Below, piece after piece: positions 7,004 to 13,262 of a stretch of DNA of 57,099 bases; within the stretch, counting starts at the first letter, position 1, and every line of letters begins with the position of its first letter. This DNA is from a virus. The notes under the pieces were generated by a model that did no database searches, was not told the origin of the DNA, and worked only from the letters and a program-made list of their open reading frames with translations. Both the position numbers and the translations under genes were made by a program. Location of the stretch: IMG/VR virus record IMGVR_UViG_3300047444_000635, positions 1 to 57,099 of that record; one strand, written 5' to 3'.

Positions 7004-7161
7004 GGCACACAGCCCCTGGCTACGGCCAGGGGCGACGGCCTGCCGTAGTCGATGATGAGGTAGGTCCGCTGCTCGTGGATGAACAAGGTCGCCAGCACGC
7101 GGGGCTTGGGCCGCGACCGGATCGGCTGACCGTTGAGGCCGATGAGCCCCTTAGCGGCCAC
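7000..7161 (-). CDS. Small basic protein, doubtful
   Basis: 53 residues from GTG 7161, which overlaps the end of the previous minus-strand gene by 11 bases. A basic start (GLNGQPIRSRPKPRV) is followed by a beta-like segment (LATLFIHEQRTYLIIDYG). The C-terminal 13 residues are encoded by the stable hairpin, and its stop overlaps the stop of the convergent gene. Existence is plausible from the coupling but unproven. Confidence 0.4.
   Translation of the reverse strand: MAAKGLIGLNGQPIRSRPKPRVLATLFIHEQRTYLIIDYGRPSPLAVARGCVP
7012..7033 (+). terminator. Hairpin with UNCG-type loop at a convergent junction
   Basis: GCCCCTGGC / GCCAGGGGC is a perfect 9-bp stem closed by TACG, that is C(UACG)G, an exceptionally stable tetraloop in the plus transcript. 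It starts 9 nt after the stop at 7003. It lacks a T-tract, so it may block or protect the RNA end rather than act as a classical terminator. It overlaps the end of the predicted minus-strand gene at 7000. Confidence 0.6.
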
Positions 7162-7294
7162 GCGGCTCCTTGACGCCGCGCTGCTTGTCGAGCGCCTTGT
7201 CCTTGGCCGATCCGGGCTTGATGCCCTGCTTCTTGTCCAGCGCGTCGTCCTCCTTCACGGAGAACACCTTGCCGCCCTTGGGTGCCTTGGCCAT
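7151..7294 (-). CDS. Lys-rich small protein
   Basis: 47 residues, strongly basic with alternating charges (KEDDALDKKQGIKPG, KDKALDKQRGVKEPRG). It contains two imperfect copies of an ALDKxxG(I/V)K motif about 18 residues apart. Likely unstructured and possibly nucleic-acid binding. No family is recognised. It lies 4 nt after the upstream gene in the cassette. Confidence 0.55.
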   Translation of the reverse strand: MAKAPKGGKVFSVKEDDALDKKQGIKPGSAKDKALDKQRGVKEPRGR

Positions 7295-7298
7295 GCGC

Positions 7299-7448
7299 CT
7301 ATCCTTTTCCCTTGCCCTTACCTGCCTGCGCGCGCCGCTGGGTGTCGAGCGCGATCGCGATCGCCTGCTTCTGCGGGCGGCCAGCGGCCATCTCGGTCTT
7401 GATGTTCTCGCTGACGGCCTTCTTTGATCCGGTCTTGTTCAGGGGCAT
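7299..7448 (-). CDS. DUF6496-like small basic protein
   Basis: 49 residues with AAGGGA before the start. It shows the MPL..GSKKAVSENIKTEMAAG pattern followed by RPQKQAIAIAL and a basic GKGKGKG tail, typical of the short DUF6496-type proteins found in many phages. Those are sometimes packaged or DNA-associated, but their role is not established. Confidence 0.75.
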   Translation of the reverse strand: MPLNKTGSKKAVSENIKTEMAAGRPQKQAIAIALDTQRRAQAGKGKGKG

Positions 7449-7475
7449 TGTTTCACGTTCCCTTGTGACGCGAAC

Positions 7476-7760
7476 TCAGGTGTCGACGCAGGGCTTGTCC
7501 GGCGTCGGCACGCACTTGGGCTTGGGCGGCGGGGGCGGCTGCGCCACAGCCTTGCCGCCATGCGGCCCCGGCGAGGGCGTGTCGACGCCCGGGATCGGGT
7601 CGCTGGCCGCCTTCACGTTGCCGATGGCGTTCTTGACCGTGTCGTGCTTGGGCTTGGCCGCCTCGGTGGCGGTGTTCGGCACGCCCGGGATCGGGTCGCC
7701 GGACGTGGGCGGCGGCGCAGCGGTGGCCTGCATCAGCAGGGCGACGACGAGGGCAATCAT
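7476..7760 (-). CDS. Exported Pro-rich protein with repeat
   Basis: 94 residues. The first 15 residues (MIALVVALLMQATAA) form a short hydrophobic segment that could be a signal peptide. The rest is Pro/Lys-rich with the motif GDPIPGV / SDPIPGV repeated around residues 21 and 53. Two cysteines near the end (PKCVP, KPCVDT) could form a disulfide. It is coupled to the preceding gene by an ATGA overlap. An envelope or lysis-accessory role is possible but speculative. Confidence 0.55.
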   Translation of the reverse strand: MIALVVALLMQATAAPPPTSGDPIPGVPNTATEAAKPKHDTVKNAIGNVKAASDPIPGVDTPSPGPHGGKAVAQPPPPPKPKCVPTPDKPCVDT

Positions 7761-7981
7761 AGCGTCGACGGCTCCTCAAGCACCGTGATGACCCCGGTAA
7801 CCGCCGCACCCCCCATCTCAGGTGGAACCGCGGACCCAGGTCGGTAATCCCCGCACCACTCGGTGGCCTCGACGCCCGGCCAGCGGCTGTTCACGCGCTG
7901 GCGGTCGGGGGGATAGCGCTTGCACAGGCCGACGCTGGTGGTCGCCGAGGCGTAGAAGAAGCAGTCCCCACAGGCGGCCAT
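7757..7981 (-). CDS. Cys-rich putative zinc protein
   Basis: 74 residues from ATG 7981. The sequence CGDCFFY at the start, then GLCKRYPP and EWCGDYRPG, places four cysteines as a likely zinc site. Short proteins with this exact arrangement are widespread in phages and of unknown role. The C-terminal part is hydrophobic and Gly-rich. Confidence 0.65.
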   Translation of the reverse strand: MAACGDCFFYASATTSVGLCKRYPPDRQRVNSRWPGVEATEWCGDYRPGSAVPPEMGGAAVTGVITVLEEPSTL

Positions 7982-7982
7982 C

Positions 7983-8144
7983 TCAGAACCCCGTCGGGAA
8001 CGGCTTGCCCGCCTTGCCGCGGCCGGTCGGCGAGGGTGCGGTCGGGGGCTTCTTGCCGGGAGAGGCCGAGGGCGGCGTCGACTTGCGGACCTTCTGTCCC
8101 GCGCCATCACCTTTGGGCGGGAAGGGGGCCATCGGCTTGGCCAT
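7983..8144 (-). CDS. Pro/Lys/Gly-rich small protein
   Basis: 53 residues, basic and probably unstructured (MAKPMAPFPPKGDGAGQKVR, then many Pro and Lys). A GGAGAG ribosome binding site precedes the ATG. It resembles the other small basic proteins of this cassette in composition. No family is recognised. Confidence 0.5.
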   Translation of the reverse strand: MAKPMAPFPPKGDGAGQKVRKSTPPSASPGKKPPTAPSPTGRGKAGKPFPTGF

Positions 8145-8154
8145 GACGTCTCTC

Positions 8155-8304
8155 CTACCTGTAGAAGTAGCCCGCGATCATGAGCGCGGAGATCAGAAGC
8201 GCAAGTCCCGGTATGGCCCACCTGAGCCAGCCGCGCCAGCGCCCCCAAGGCGTGTCGAAGGCGATCAGGCCGATCATCACCAGCAGGATAATGGCCAGTT
8301 CCAC
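8155..8304 (-). CDS. Two-helix membrane peptide
   Basis: 49 residues from GTG 8304, chosen over the GTG at 8310 because AGGGA is then correctly spaced. Two hydrophobic helices (about 2-16 and 30-46) flank a Trp/Arg-rich loop (DTPWGRWRGWLRW). The same helix-loop-helix design recurs in the next gene upstream, and the AIP and LALL segments suggest the two are paralogues. Confidence 0.55.
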   Translation of the reverse strand: MELAIILLVMIGLIAFDTPWGRWRGWLRWAIPGLALLISALMIAGYFYR

Positions 8305-8314
8305 GCTCACGTCC

Positions 8315-8488
8315 CTAGCCAGCGAGGCCCATGCGCTGCACGACCAGCACCAGCACCACCAGCAGGGCGACGATGGGGATGGCCCACTTGAGCCACGCGA
8401 ACGGTGGCTGGGCGGGGATGTAGTAGGCGATGCCGATCGCGATGCCGACGATCACCACGCAGAGGATCGCGAACATGAGCAGGGACAT
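8315..8488 (-). CDS. Two-helix membrane peptide, holin-like topology
   Basis: 57 residues from ATG 8488 with GGAG upstream. Two membrane helices (about 3-24 and 34-52) are separated by YIPAQPPFAWLKW. It shares the W-K/R-W-AIP segment with the gene at 8155. The two-helix layout fits a class II holin, but there is no endolysin next to it, so the function stays open. It is the first gene of the minus-strand cassette. Confidence 0.55.
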   Translation of the reverse strand: MSLLMFAILCVVIVGIAIGIAYYIPAQPPFAWLKWAIPIVALLVVLVLVVQRMGLAG

Positions 8489-8696
8489 GGCTGTCTCCAA
8501 ACGTCGGCAAATTCTGAGACTTGCCGCCGAGCACGTTACATCGTCCACAGGCTGTCCCCAAGCCGTCGTGTGAAGAGACGAAATAATGGCTTGACCGTAA
8601 CTACGGCCATGCTACCCCTTTGGCCGCCAAGCCTGCCTTGGTGGGGGAAAGGGTGCGGACCCGGGAAATCGCATCCATCTGATCAGGAAAACCTTC
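8489..8696. other. Divergent intergenic region
   Basis: It separates the first minus-strand cassette gene from the exported-protein gene at 8697, so promoters for both strands are expected. TTGACC at 8592 on the plus strand has no convincing -10 partner. A small CCAAG / CTTGG hairpin lies around 8627-8641. No gene is seen. Confidence 0.4.
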
Positions 8697-9044
8697 ATGA
8701 AGATGCTCTTTGCGGGCGTTGCCGCTCTCGCCCTGATGATCGCCGCTCCGGCGCTCGCCACCGAGGTCGCCACGTCTTCGGCCAACTCCGGCACCGCCGC
8801 TGCGGTCTCCTCGACCTCGCTCGGCCCGGCCGTCTCGGTCGGCGCTGCCGCCGCGACGAACACCTCGGCTGGCGCCAGCGCGGCCAACTCCAACTTCTTC
8901 GGCCCGACCACGACCGCTTCGGCGACCACCTCGACCGGTTCGGCCACCCAGTTCCACGCCCAGACCGGCCTGACCATCGGCTCCTCGGGCGCGGCGATGA
9001 CGGGCGGGGCCACCGCGGCCGCGTTCGCTTTCAACCCTTTCTAA
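8697..9044 (+). CDS. Exported Ser/Ala/Thr-rich protein
   Basis: 115 residues with AGGAAA upstream. A clear signal peptide (residues 1-21, ending PALATE) precedes a mature chain made almost wholly of Ala, Ser, Thr, Gly and Asn. The mature part contains repeated SxLGPxVSVG and FFGPTTTAS segments and no cysteine. It is followed by a strong hairpin, so it forms its own transcription unit. The composition recalls surface or adhesin-like proteins, and the function is unknown. It shares the signal peptide plus S/T-rich design with the next gene, including a xxVGPTTTxS motif. Confidence 0.65.
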   Translation: MKMLFAGVAALALMIAAPALATEVATSSANSGTAAAVSSTSLGPAVSVGAAAATNTSAGASAANSNFFGPTTTASATTSTGSATQFHAQTGLTIGSSGAAMTGGATAAAFAFNPF

Positions 9045-9081
9045 GGGCTGCTGCGGCAGTTCTGCTGAAAGTCGTCTAAGG

Positions 9082-9105
9082 CAGGGGGAGCTTCGGCTCC
9101 CCCTG
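9082..9105 (+). terminator. Hairpin terminator with UUCG loop
   Basis: CAGGGGGAGC / GCTCCCCCTG is a perfect 10-bp stem with a TTCG loop, followed by TTCCTCTC. The tail is only moderately T-rich. It is placed 37 nt after the stop of the exported protein gene. Confidence 0.75.
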
Positions 9106-9120
9106 TTCCTCTCAACCCAA

Positions 9121-9135
9121 TAGGTGGGGCACCTA
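9121..9135 (+). promoter_or_regulatory. Hairpin covering the ribosome binding site
   Basis: TAGGTG-GGG-CACCTA ends 4 nt before the ATG at 9140 and includes the only ribosome binding site candidate (GGTGGGG). When folded, it would limit translation of the exported protein. Confidence 0.45.
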
Positions 9136-9139
9136 CACC

Positions 9140-10063
9140 ATGAACCTCCGTCTCTTCACCACGTCCGCCTGCGCCCTGGCGCTGGCCTTCTCGCCGCTGG
9201 CCGCGATGGCGCAGCAAACCATTGGCCCGGTCGCGGGCGACAACGCCGCCTCCAACAGCCAGTCCGGCTCGACCTCCAACGCCCAGCAATCCCTGGTCAA
9301 CGGGGGCTCCTCCGTCGGTCCCATCGACAGCAGCGTCCGGGTCGGCCCGACCACGTCCACCTCCGACAGCGCCTCGCAGTCCGGCTCGGTGGCCGTCTCC
9401 GACAGCCACGGCGGCAACTCCGCCAGCGATGCGCACGCCACCGGGGGTACGTCCTCGGCCACGACCGGGGCCTCGACCTCGTCCAGCGTCGCCAACCCGA
9501 ACGCCAACAACGCCGGGAACGCCCAGAACATCACCTTCAACTCGACCGTCCCGCAGAACACCAAGGCGCGCGTCGAGACGGTGCCGACGCTCTATGCGCC
9601 CGCGCTCAGCACCACGCTCACCGAGACCTGCATGGGCTCGACCTCGGGCGGGGTCAGCGTCATGGGCTTCGGCGGCACGCTCGGCACCACGTGGAACGAC
9701 AGCCAGTGCGTGCGTCGCCTGAACGCTCGAGAGATGGCCCAGACGCTCGGCGACCGCGCCGCCGCCCGCGCCCTGATGTGCCAGGACAAGGACGTCGCGG
9801 CCGCCTACGCCGCGGTCGGCCAGGACTGCCGCCAGAAGTACGAGGTCGCCGTCGTGGTCCCGCCGCCCGCCCCGGTGTCGCCGGTGGTCATCAACATGCC
9901 GCCGACCCCGCCGCCGACCCCCTACGTCATGGCCCCGGTGCCCAACCCGCCCGAGGTGATCTATCGCGACCGCCCGGCGCATCACCGCGCTGGACCGTCG
10001 AAGAACGTCCCGGCTTGCAAGGTGGACCCGCACTATGCGTGCCCCGCGGCGCACGACGAATAA
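9140..10063 (+). CDS. Large exported protein with S/T-rich and Pro-rich regions
   Basis: 307 residues. A signal peptide (1-24, ending AAMAQQ) is followed by a Ser/Thr/Asn/Gly-rich region (25-145) and then a compact conserved-looking part (about 150-235: TETCMGSTSGG, GTTWNDSQCVRRLNAREM, ALMCQDKDVAAAY, QDCRQKYEV). That part has five cysteines, probably disulfide-bonded in the periplasm. A Pro-rich stretch (PPPAPVSP, PPTPPPTP) and a His/Cys-containing tail close the protein. Similar exported proteins with an ETCMGS motif occur in other phages of Alphaproteobacteria, and their role is unknown. An envelope or exclusion role is inferred. Confidence 0.65.
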   Translation: MNLRLFTTSACALALAFSPLAAMAQQTIGPVAGDNAASNSQSGSTSNAQQSLVNGGSSVGPIDSSVRVGPTTSTSDSASQSGSVAVSDSHGGNSASDAHATGGTSSATTGASTSSSVANPNANNAGNAQNITFNSTVPQNTKARVETVPTLYAPALSTTLTETCMGSTSGGVSVMGFGGTLGTTWNDSQCVRRLNAREMAQTLGDRAAARALMCQDKDVAAAYAAVGQDCRQKYEVAVVVPPPAPVSPVVINMPPTPPPTPYVMAPVPNPPEVIYRDRPAHHRAGPSKNVPACKVDPHYACPAAHDE

Positions 10064-10187
10064 TTGGCGCATCGGGTTGGGGCTGGCGGCGACGTTCGCC
10101 ATCAGCCTCGTGCTCTGGGGATTGATCGTGTGGGCGGCGGTGGGGATTATCTCCGCTCTCGGCACGGCTCTGGAGCATCTGCGCTGA
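10035..10187 (+). CDS. Membrane peptide overlapping the exported protein
   Basis: 50 residues, starting inside the last 29 bases of the previous gene at ATG 10035 with AAGGTGG upstream. A basic start (RAPRRTTNNWR) is followed by one or two hydrophobic helices (IGLGLAATFAISLVLWGLIV, then AVGIISALG). The translational overlap links it to the exported protein, so the two may act together at the inner membrane. Confidence 0.55.
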   Translation: MRAPRRTTNNWRIGLGLAATFAISLVLWGLIVWAAVGIISALGTALEHLR

Positions 10188-10439
10188 CCCCCGCACGCCG
10201 TCCCCTGACGCCCCACCTGACGGGGACGGCCCCCGCGGCCCTGGCCGACAGCAACCTACCCCCCGCTGTCGGCCAGGAGACCGCTGATCTACGCGAAGGC
10301 TCTGCACTGGGGAGCGCGGAGCCTTCCATATAAGGACGCCGCCACGCCCCAGCCCAGGCGAAGGCAGGCGCAGCCCCTGACCTGACACCCCTGGCCTTGT
10401 ACTCTCCAGTCGGGCCGGGGGGCTTTGTCGGAGGCGGCC
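10188..10439 (+). other. Non-coding stretch with two strong hairpins
   Basis: No gene is seen in 252 nt. Two inverted repeats dominate it. CTGGCCGACAGC / GCTGTCGGCCAG (10241-10276) has a perfect 12-bp stem and a 12-nt loop. GAAGGCTC / GAGCCTTC (10295-10326) has a 16-nt loop. Neither has a T-tract. They may end the 9140 unit, process its RNA or mark a small RNA. Confidence 0.5.
10241..10276 (+). repeat. Perfect 12-bp inverted repeat
   Basis: Arms lie at 10241-10252 and 10265-10276 with a C-rich 12-nt loop. It is the longest perfect stem in any intergenic part of the window. The lack of a T-tract argues against a classical intrinsic terminator. Confidence 0.7.
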
Positions 10440-10520
10440 ATGCGTCCCTACGTCATTCTGGGCCTCACCCTGGTCATCCTGCTTGCGGTGATCGTCGCCT
10501 ACCTACTGGTCCCGCCATGA
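10440..10520 (+). CDS. 26-residue membrane peptide
   Basis: ATG 10440 has GGAGG upstream, and the stop overlaps the next start (ATGA). The sequence is essentially one membrane helix (VILGLTLVILLAVIVAYLL). Placement at the head of a tightly coupled operon with a proper ribosome binding site supports it as a real leader gene. Confidence 0.5.
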   Translation: MRPYVILGLTLVILLAVIVAYLLVPP

Positions 10521-10711
10521 GCGAACGGCACACCAAGACCCGCATCGGCACCCTCGGCTACCCAGGCGAGGTGTGGGAGGTGTTCACGCTCGGCAGCGGC
10601 CAGCCGCTGACCGTGGTCGGGTTCTACGATCGCGACAAGGCCGTGGCCTACGCCGAGGCAGGGGAGAACCGGCACCTTAAGTCGCGGCCGCTCAAGATCA
10701 TGGACGCCTGA
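10517..10711 (+). CDS. Small protein, unknown
   Basis: 64 residues from the coupled ATG 10517. It looks like a small alpha/beta fold (EVWEVFTLGSGQPLTVVGFY, then DRDKAVAYAEAGE). No motif is recognised. The stop overlaps the next start (TGATG). Confidence 0.6.
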   Translation: MSERHTKTRIGTLGYPGEVWEVFTLGSGQPLTVVGFYDRDKAVAYAEAGENRHLKSRPLKIMDA

Positions 10712-10953
10712 TGGCCCAGGTCCGCGCCCCCTGGACGCCCTATCAGGTCGACCGCCTGAACGCGTGGCAGCAGGACGGCCGGTTCCATCCGTTCACCTGC
10801 GGCGGCGACCGCATGGACGACGCCCACACCGAGTATCAGGCCAAGCACGGCGGCGACTTCGGCCAGATGGTGGCCGAGGCCGACGGCTGGCGCTGCCCGG
10901 TCTGCGGCTACCGCCAGGACTGGGCGCACGACTTCATGGCCGGTGACGCATGA
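10711..10953 (+). CDS. Zinc-ribbon-like small protein
   Basis: 80 residues. FTCGGDRMD and WRCPVCGYRQDW give three cysteines that, together with His residues nearby, could bind zinc. The N-terminal half (TPYQVDRLNAWQ) is helical. It resembles short phage proteins that begin with this same TP.QV..LN..Q pattern. The function is unknown. Confidence 0.65.
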   Translation: MAQVRAPWTPYQVDRLNAWQQDGRFHPFTCGGDRMDDAHTEYQAKHGGDFGQMVAEADGWRCPVCGYRQDWAHDFMAGDA

Positions 10954-11216
10954 CCCAGAAGTACAGCGCCGAGTGGCTGGAGCAGACGATCCTCGAACGC
11001 GGGGCGAACTGGCTCGACCACCATCGCTGCGCCGCCTGCAACAGCATGGTCGGATACAGGCTTGACCGTAGGCACAAGCAGGTCTTCTTCAAGTCGGCCT
11101 GTTCCTGTTCGTGGATGCCCGACCGGCCGTCCAGCCTGAACGACATCGCCGACTGGCTGGCCATGCAGCGCAACGACGAGGTGCGGGACAAGATCATGGA
11201 AGGGCTGCGCGAATGA
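10950..11216 (+). CDS. Cys-rich small protein
   Basis: 88 residues. Two cysteine pairs (CAAC at about residue 27 and CSCSW at about 51) suggest one zinc site, framed by helices. It is coupled to both neighbours by ATGA. No family is recognised. Confidence 0.6.
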   Translation: MTQKYSAEWLEQTILERGANWLDHHRCAACNSMVGYRLDRRHKQVFFKSACSCSWMPDRPSSLNDIADWLAMQRNDEVRDKIMEGLRE

Positions 11217-11440
11217 CCGTCGTCACCGAGGCCCTGGCCGCCGAGTACGTGCGCCAGCGTAACAAGCTGAAAGGGGCCGTGAAGCGCCTCGACTACGCGA
11301 TGGCCCAGGCCACGGCGGAGGAGAGCAACGTCCACAAGCACACCGAGGACATGCGCGAGCTCGAACTGGCGCTCAAGATGAACGGGGGACACGTCCCCAA
11401 GGACGACGGCGAAGAACCTTACGTCGACGAGCCCAGCTGA
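11213..11440 (+). CDS. Small coiled-coil protein
   Basis: 75 residues from ATG 11213 (coupled). Residues 5-58 form a charged helix (AAEYVRQRNKLKGAVKRLDY, HTEDMRELELALKMNG), and the acidic tail ends EEPYVDEPS. The function is unknown. Confidence 0.6.
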   Translation: MTVVTEALAAEYVRQRNKLKGAVKRLDYAMAQATAEESNVHKHTEDMRELELALKMNGGHVPKDDGEEPYVDEPS

Positions 11441-11715
11441 TGGGCTCCAGCTTCCCCCGCTACGATCGCATGCGCTCCGCCTCCGCCCGGCAGGGCTGGG
11501 AGACGCGTCGCGAGAACGCGCGCCGCATGGCGCTGGCGGACAAGATCGTCATGGCCGTGGTCGACAAGATCGCCGCCGACATCATCCGGCCCGGCCCGGT
11601 GGCCGAGGAGCGCGAGTGCTACGTCATGGCCCAGGAACTGCGCGAGCACACCGCGCCTCTGGTCAAGCTGGTGACGCACATCCTGCGGGTCGCCGAGGTA
11701 GAGGACGAGCCATGA
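11440..11715 (+). CDS. Small helical protein, unknown
   Basis: 91 residues with a TGATG junction upstream and ATGA downstream. The basic N-terminus (YDRMRSASARQGWETRRENA) is followed by amphipathic helices. It is possibly DNA-associated by charge only. Confidence 0.55.
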   Translation: MGSSFPRYDRMRSASARQGWETRRENARRMALADKIVMAVVDKIAADIIRPGPVAEERECYVMAQELREHTAPLVKLVTHILRVAEVEDEP

Positions 11716-12122
11716 CCGACAGCCGCTTCGCCGAGCGCACGCGGGTGCCGGTCTCCCGGTCCCAGGAGGAGGTGAAGACCATCCTCAAGATCGCCGGGTC
11801 CGACAAGATCGCCATCTACGAGGACAAGGAGAAGTCCGCGGTGGCCTTCCGCATGGTCGACCGGTTCTACCGGATCACCGTGCCGGTGCGGGCCAAGGCC
11901 AAGAACCCCGAGCAGGAGGAGCGCCGGTCCTGGCGGCTGGTGCTGCTGCTCATCAAGGCCAAGCTGGAGGCGGTGCGCGAGGGGGCCACGACGTTCGAGC
12001 GGGAGTTCCTGGCCGACATGGTCACCCCGGACGGCCGGACGGTCTACGAGTGGACGCAGGAACCGCTGCGGCTGGCCTACGAGAGTGGCAAGATGCCGGA
12101 CCAGCTGCTGCTCGGGGGGTGA
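11712..12122 (+). CDS. Conserved phage protein, unknown role
   Basis: 136 residues from the coupled ATG 11712. The pattern RSQEEVKTIL, AIYEDKEKSAVAFRM, YRITVPV, then RRSWRLVLLLIKAKLEAVREG and FEREFLADMVTPDGRTVYEW is shared by a widespread phage protein of about this length that is always annotated as hypothetical. It looks like a single alpha/beta domain with a long central helix. There are no catalytic motifs. Confidence 0.75.
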   Translation: MTDSRFAERTRVPVSRSQEEVKTILKIAGSDKIAIYEDKEKSAVAFRMVDRFYRITVPVRAKAKNPEQEERRSWRLVLLLIKAKLEAVREGATTFEREFLADMVTPDGRTVYEWTQEPLRLAYESGKMPDQLLLGG

Positions 12123-12123
12123 G

Positions 12124-12327
12124 ATGTGTCACTCAAAGCTTTACTATTACGTCGTCGAGCACAAGGCCCTGCTGCTGACCAAGGGCAGGCGCAGGCGGAC
12201 CTACTACCGCTACCGCATCCTGTCGGCGGACGGGCGAAACATCGTGACCTCGCGCTGGCGATCGTCACGTACCTACACGGAGAAATGGGCGGCGCAGAAC
12301 GTGGCCACCCTGGCGGGGAAGCGGTGA
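12124..12327 (+). CDS. YegP/DUF1508-like small protein
   Basis: 67 residues starting one base after the previous stop. The order of strands and helix (YYYVVEHKALLLTKGRRRRT, YYRYRILSADGRNIVTS, YTEKWAAQNVATLAG) resembles one YegP repeat, a fold of unknown biochemical role. The match is by pattern only. Confidence 0.5.
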   Translation: MCHSKLYYYVVEHKALLLTKGRRRRTYYRYRILSADGRNIVTSRWRSSRTYTEKWAAQNVATLAGKR

Positions 12328-12527
12328 CCCATTCCTCGGTGATCTGGGCGCGGCTGTTCCCGACCAAGGCCGCGGTCGCGCTGATCGAGAACACGGCCGA
12401 GCCGGAGGACCACGAGGCCATGTGGGCGGCGATCGTGCAGGGCCGGATGAAGGGCTGCATGGGCGCGGAGAACTGGGGGATGTGGATGACCAGCAACTAC
12501 CCGGAGGGATCGCGTGCCCGGCGCTGA
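12324..12527 (+). CDS. Small protein, unknown
   Basis: 67 residues from GTG 12324 in a GTGA overlap. It contains a Trp/Met-rich second half (MKGCMGAENWGMWMTSNYPEG). No family is recognised. It overlaps the next frame by 14 bases. Confidence 0.5.
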   Translation: MTHSSVIWARLFPTKAAVALIENTAEPEDHEAMWAAIVQGRMKGCMGAENWGMWMTSNYPEGSRARR

Positions 12528-12783
12528 ACACCTGCACCCCATGTGGGTCCGCCGCATCGAGGACGGCCGCTACTGGCTGTTCGACCGCGAGTGCCCGACC
12601 GAGGTGATGGCCGCCTATGAGCGGCTGCACCACGGCTACAATGTGCAGCTGAACGGCGACCGGATCATCGCCTGGGTGGTGACCACCACGCTGATGGCCG
12701 GGGACACCACGTTCGGCGAGCGGCTGTTCGACGCCTTGGAGGACCTGGGATGGCGAAGGCCCTCAGACCCAAACCAGTCGTGA
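12514..12783 (+). CDS. Small protein, unknown
   Basis: 89 residues from GTG 12514. An in-frame ATG at 12541 (MWVRRIEDGRYW) is an alternative. The middle has a strand-helix pattern (YWLFDRECPTEVMAAYERL), followed by DRIIAWVVTTTL and an acidic helix. It overlaps the next gene by 34 bases. Confidence 0.5.
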   Translation: MPGAEHLHPMWVRRIEDGRYWLFDRECPTEVMAAYERLHHGYNVQLNGDRIIAWVVTTTLMAGDTTFGERLFDALEDLGWRRPSDPNQS

Positions 12784-13004
12784 CGCTCAAGGCCAGCACG
12801 ATGGAGGCCACCCTGTTCGGCCTGCCGCTGACCTACCCGGAGGCCCATGCCTTCTCGGATGTCTCGGCTGGGCACGGCACGCCGGAGCAGAAGGTTTTGC
12901 TCATGTCGTGGGTGGTGAAAATGAGCCTCCTGCATGGGTTGTGGGTCACCGATGCGGTCATGCCGATGATTGAGGCACACGTCCCAGACTTGACATGCCC
13001 CTAA
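12750..13004 (+). CDS. Small protein overlapping promoter P1
   Basis: 84 residues. A basic start (MAKALRPKPVVTLK) is followed by a helical region. Its last five codons contain the -35 box of the promoter at 12990, so the operon ends where the next transcription unit begins. The function is unknown. Confidence 0.55.
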   Translation: MAKALRPKPVVTLKASTMEATLFGLPLTYPEAHAFSDVSAGHGTPEQKVLLMSWVVKMSLLHGLWVTDAVMPMIEAHVPDLTCP

Positions 13005-13018
13005 CAATGTCGTATAAT
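12990..13018 (+). promoter_or_regulatory. Strong sigma70-type promoter P1
   Basis: TTGACA (12990-12995), exactly 17 nt, then TATAAT (13013-13018). Spacer and downstream bases match the promoters at 18262 and 31273. The shared GCCCCTAACAAT spacer block is identical in P1 and P2. A TGGAAGA-TTG-TCTTCCA hairpin (13030-13046) would form at the very 5' end of the transcript, followed by a palindrome copy. Confidence 0.92.
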
Positions 13019-13060
13019 GGTTGTACGGTTGGAAGATTGTCTTCCAGCCGGGACCCGGCC

Positions 13061-13077
13061 AATTGCCCCAGGCAATT
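13061..13077. repeat. Palindrome copy 4 (AATTGCC-CCA-GGCAATT)
   Basis: A perfect copy in the leader of the P1 transcript, ending 26 nt before the ATG at 13104. It is flanked by GGCC on both sides. Confidence 0.9.
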
Positions 13078-13103
13078 AGGCCAACAACCGGAGCCCTAGC
13101 CAG

Positions 13104-13262
13104 ATGGCTAAGTACACCGACAAGAAGGCGACCACCCACGCCACCGACCGCCGCGAACAGTGGGGCGGCTCGACCCCACCCAAGCAGGACTGGAAGCGCG
13201 ACCGCTACGAGCAGCGCGCCGCCAAGGCCACCGCCCGCCGCAACATCACCGGGGGGTTCTGA
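13104..13262 (+). CDS. Small basic protein, first gene after P1
   Basis: 52 residues, very basic and rich in Lys, Arg and Thr (YTDKKATTHATDRREQWGGS, then WKRDRYEQRAAKATARR). It is likely nucleic-acid binding or disordered. It is the first gene of the P1 transcript, with GGAG about 14 nt upstream, and ends in a TGATG junction with the next gene. Confidence 0.6.
   Translation: MAKYTDKKATTHATDRREQWGGSTPPKQDWKRDRYEQRAAKATARRNITGGF

Noticed and set aside
8592-8620. TTGACC as a promoter for the exported protein
   Set aside because: No acceptable -10 hexamer at 16-18 nt spacing.
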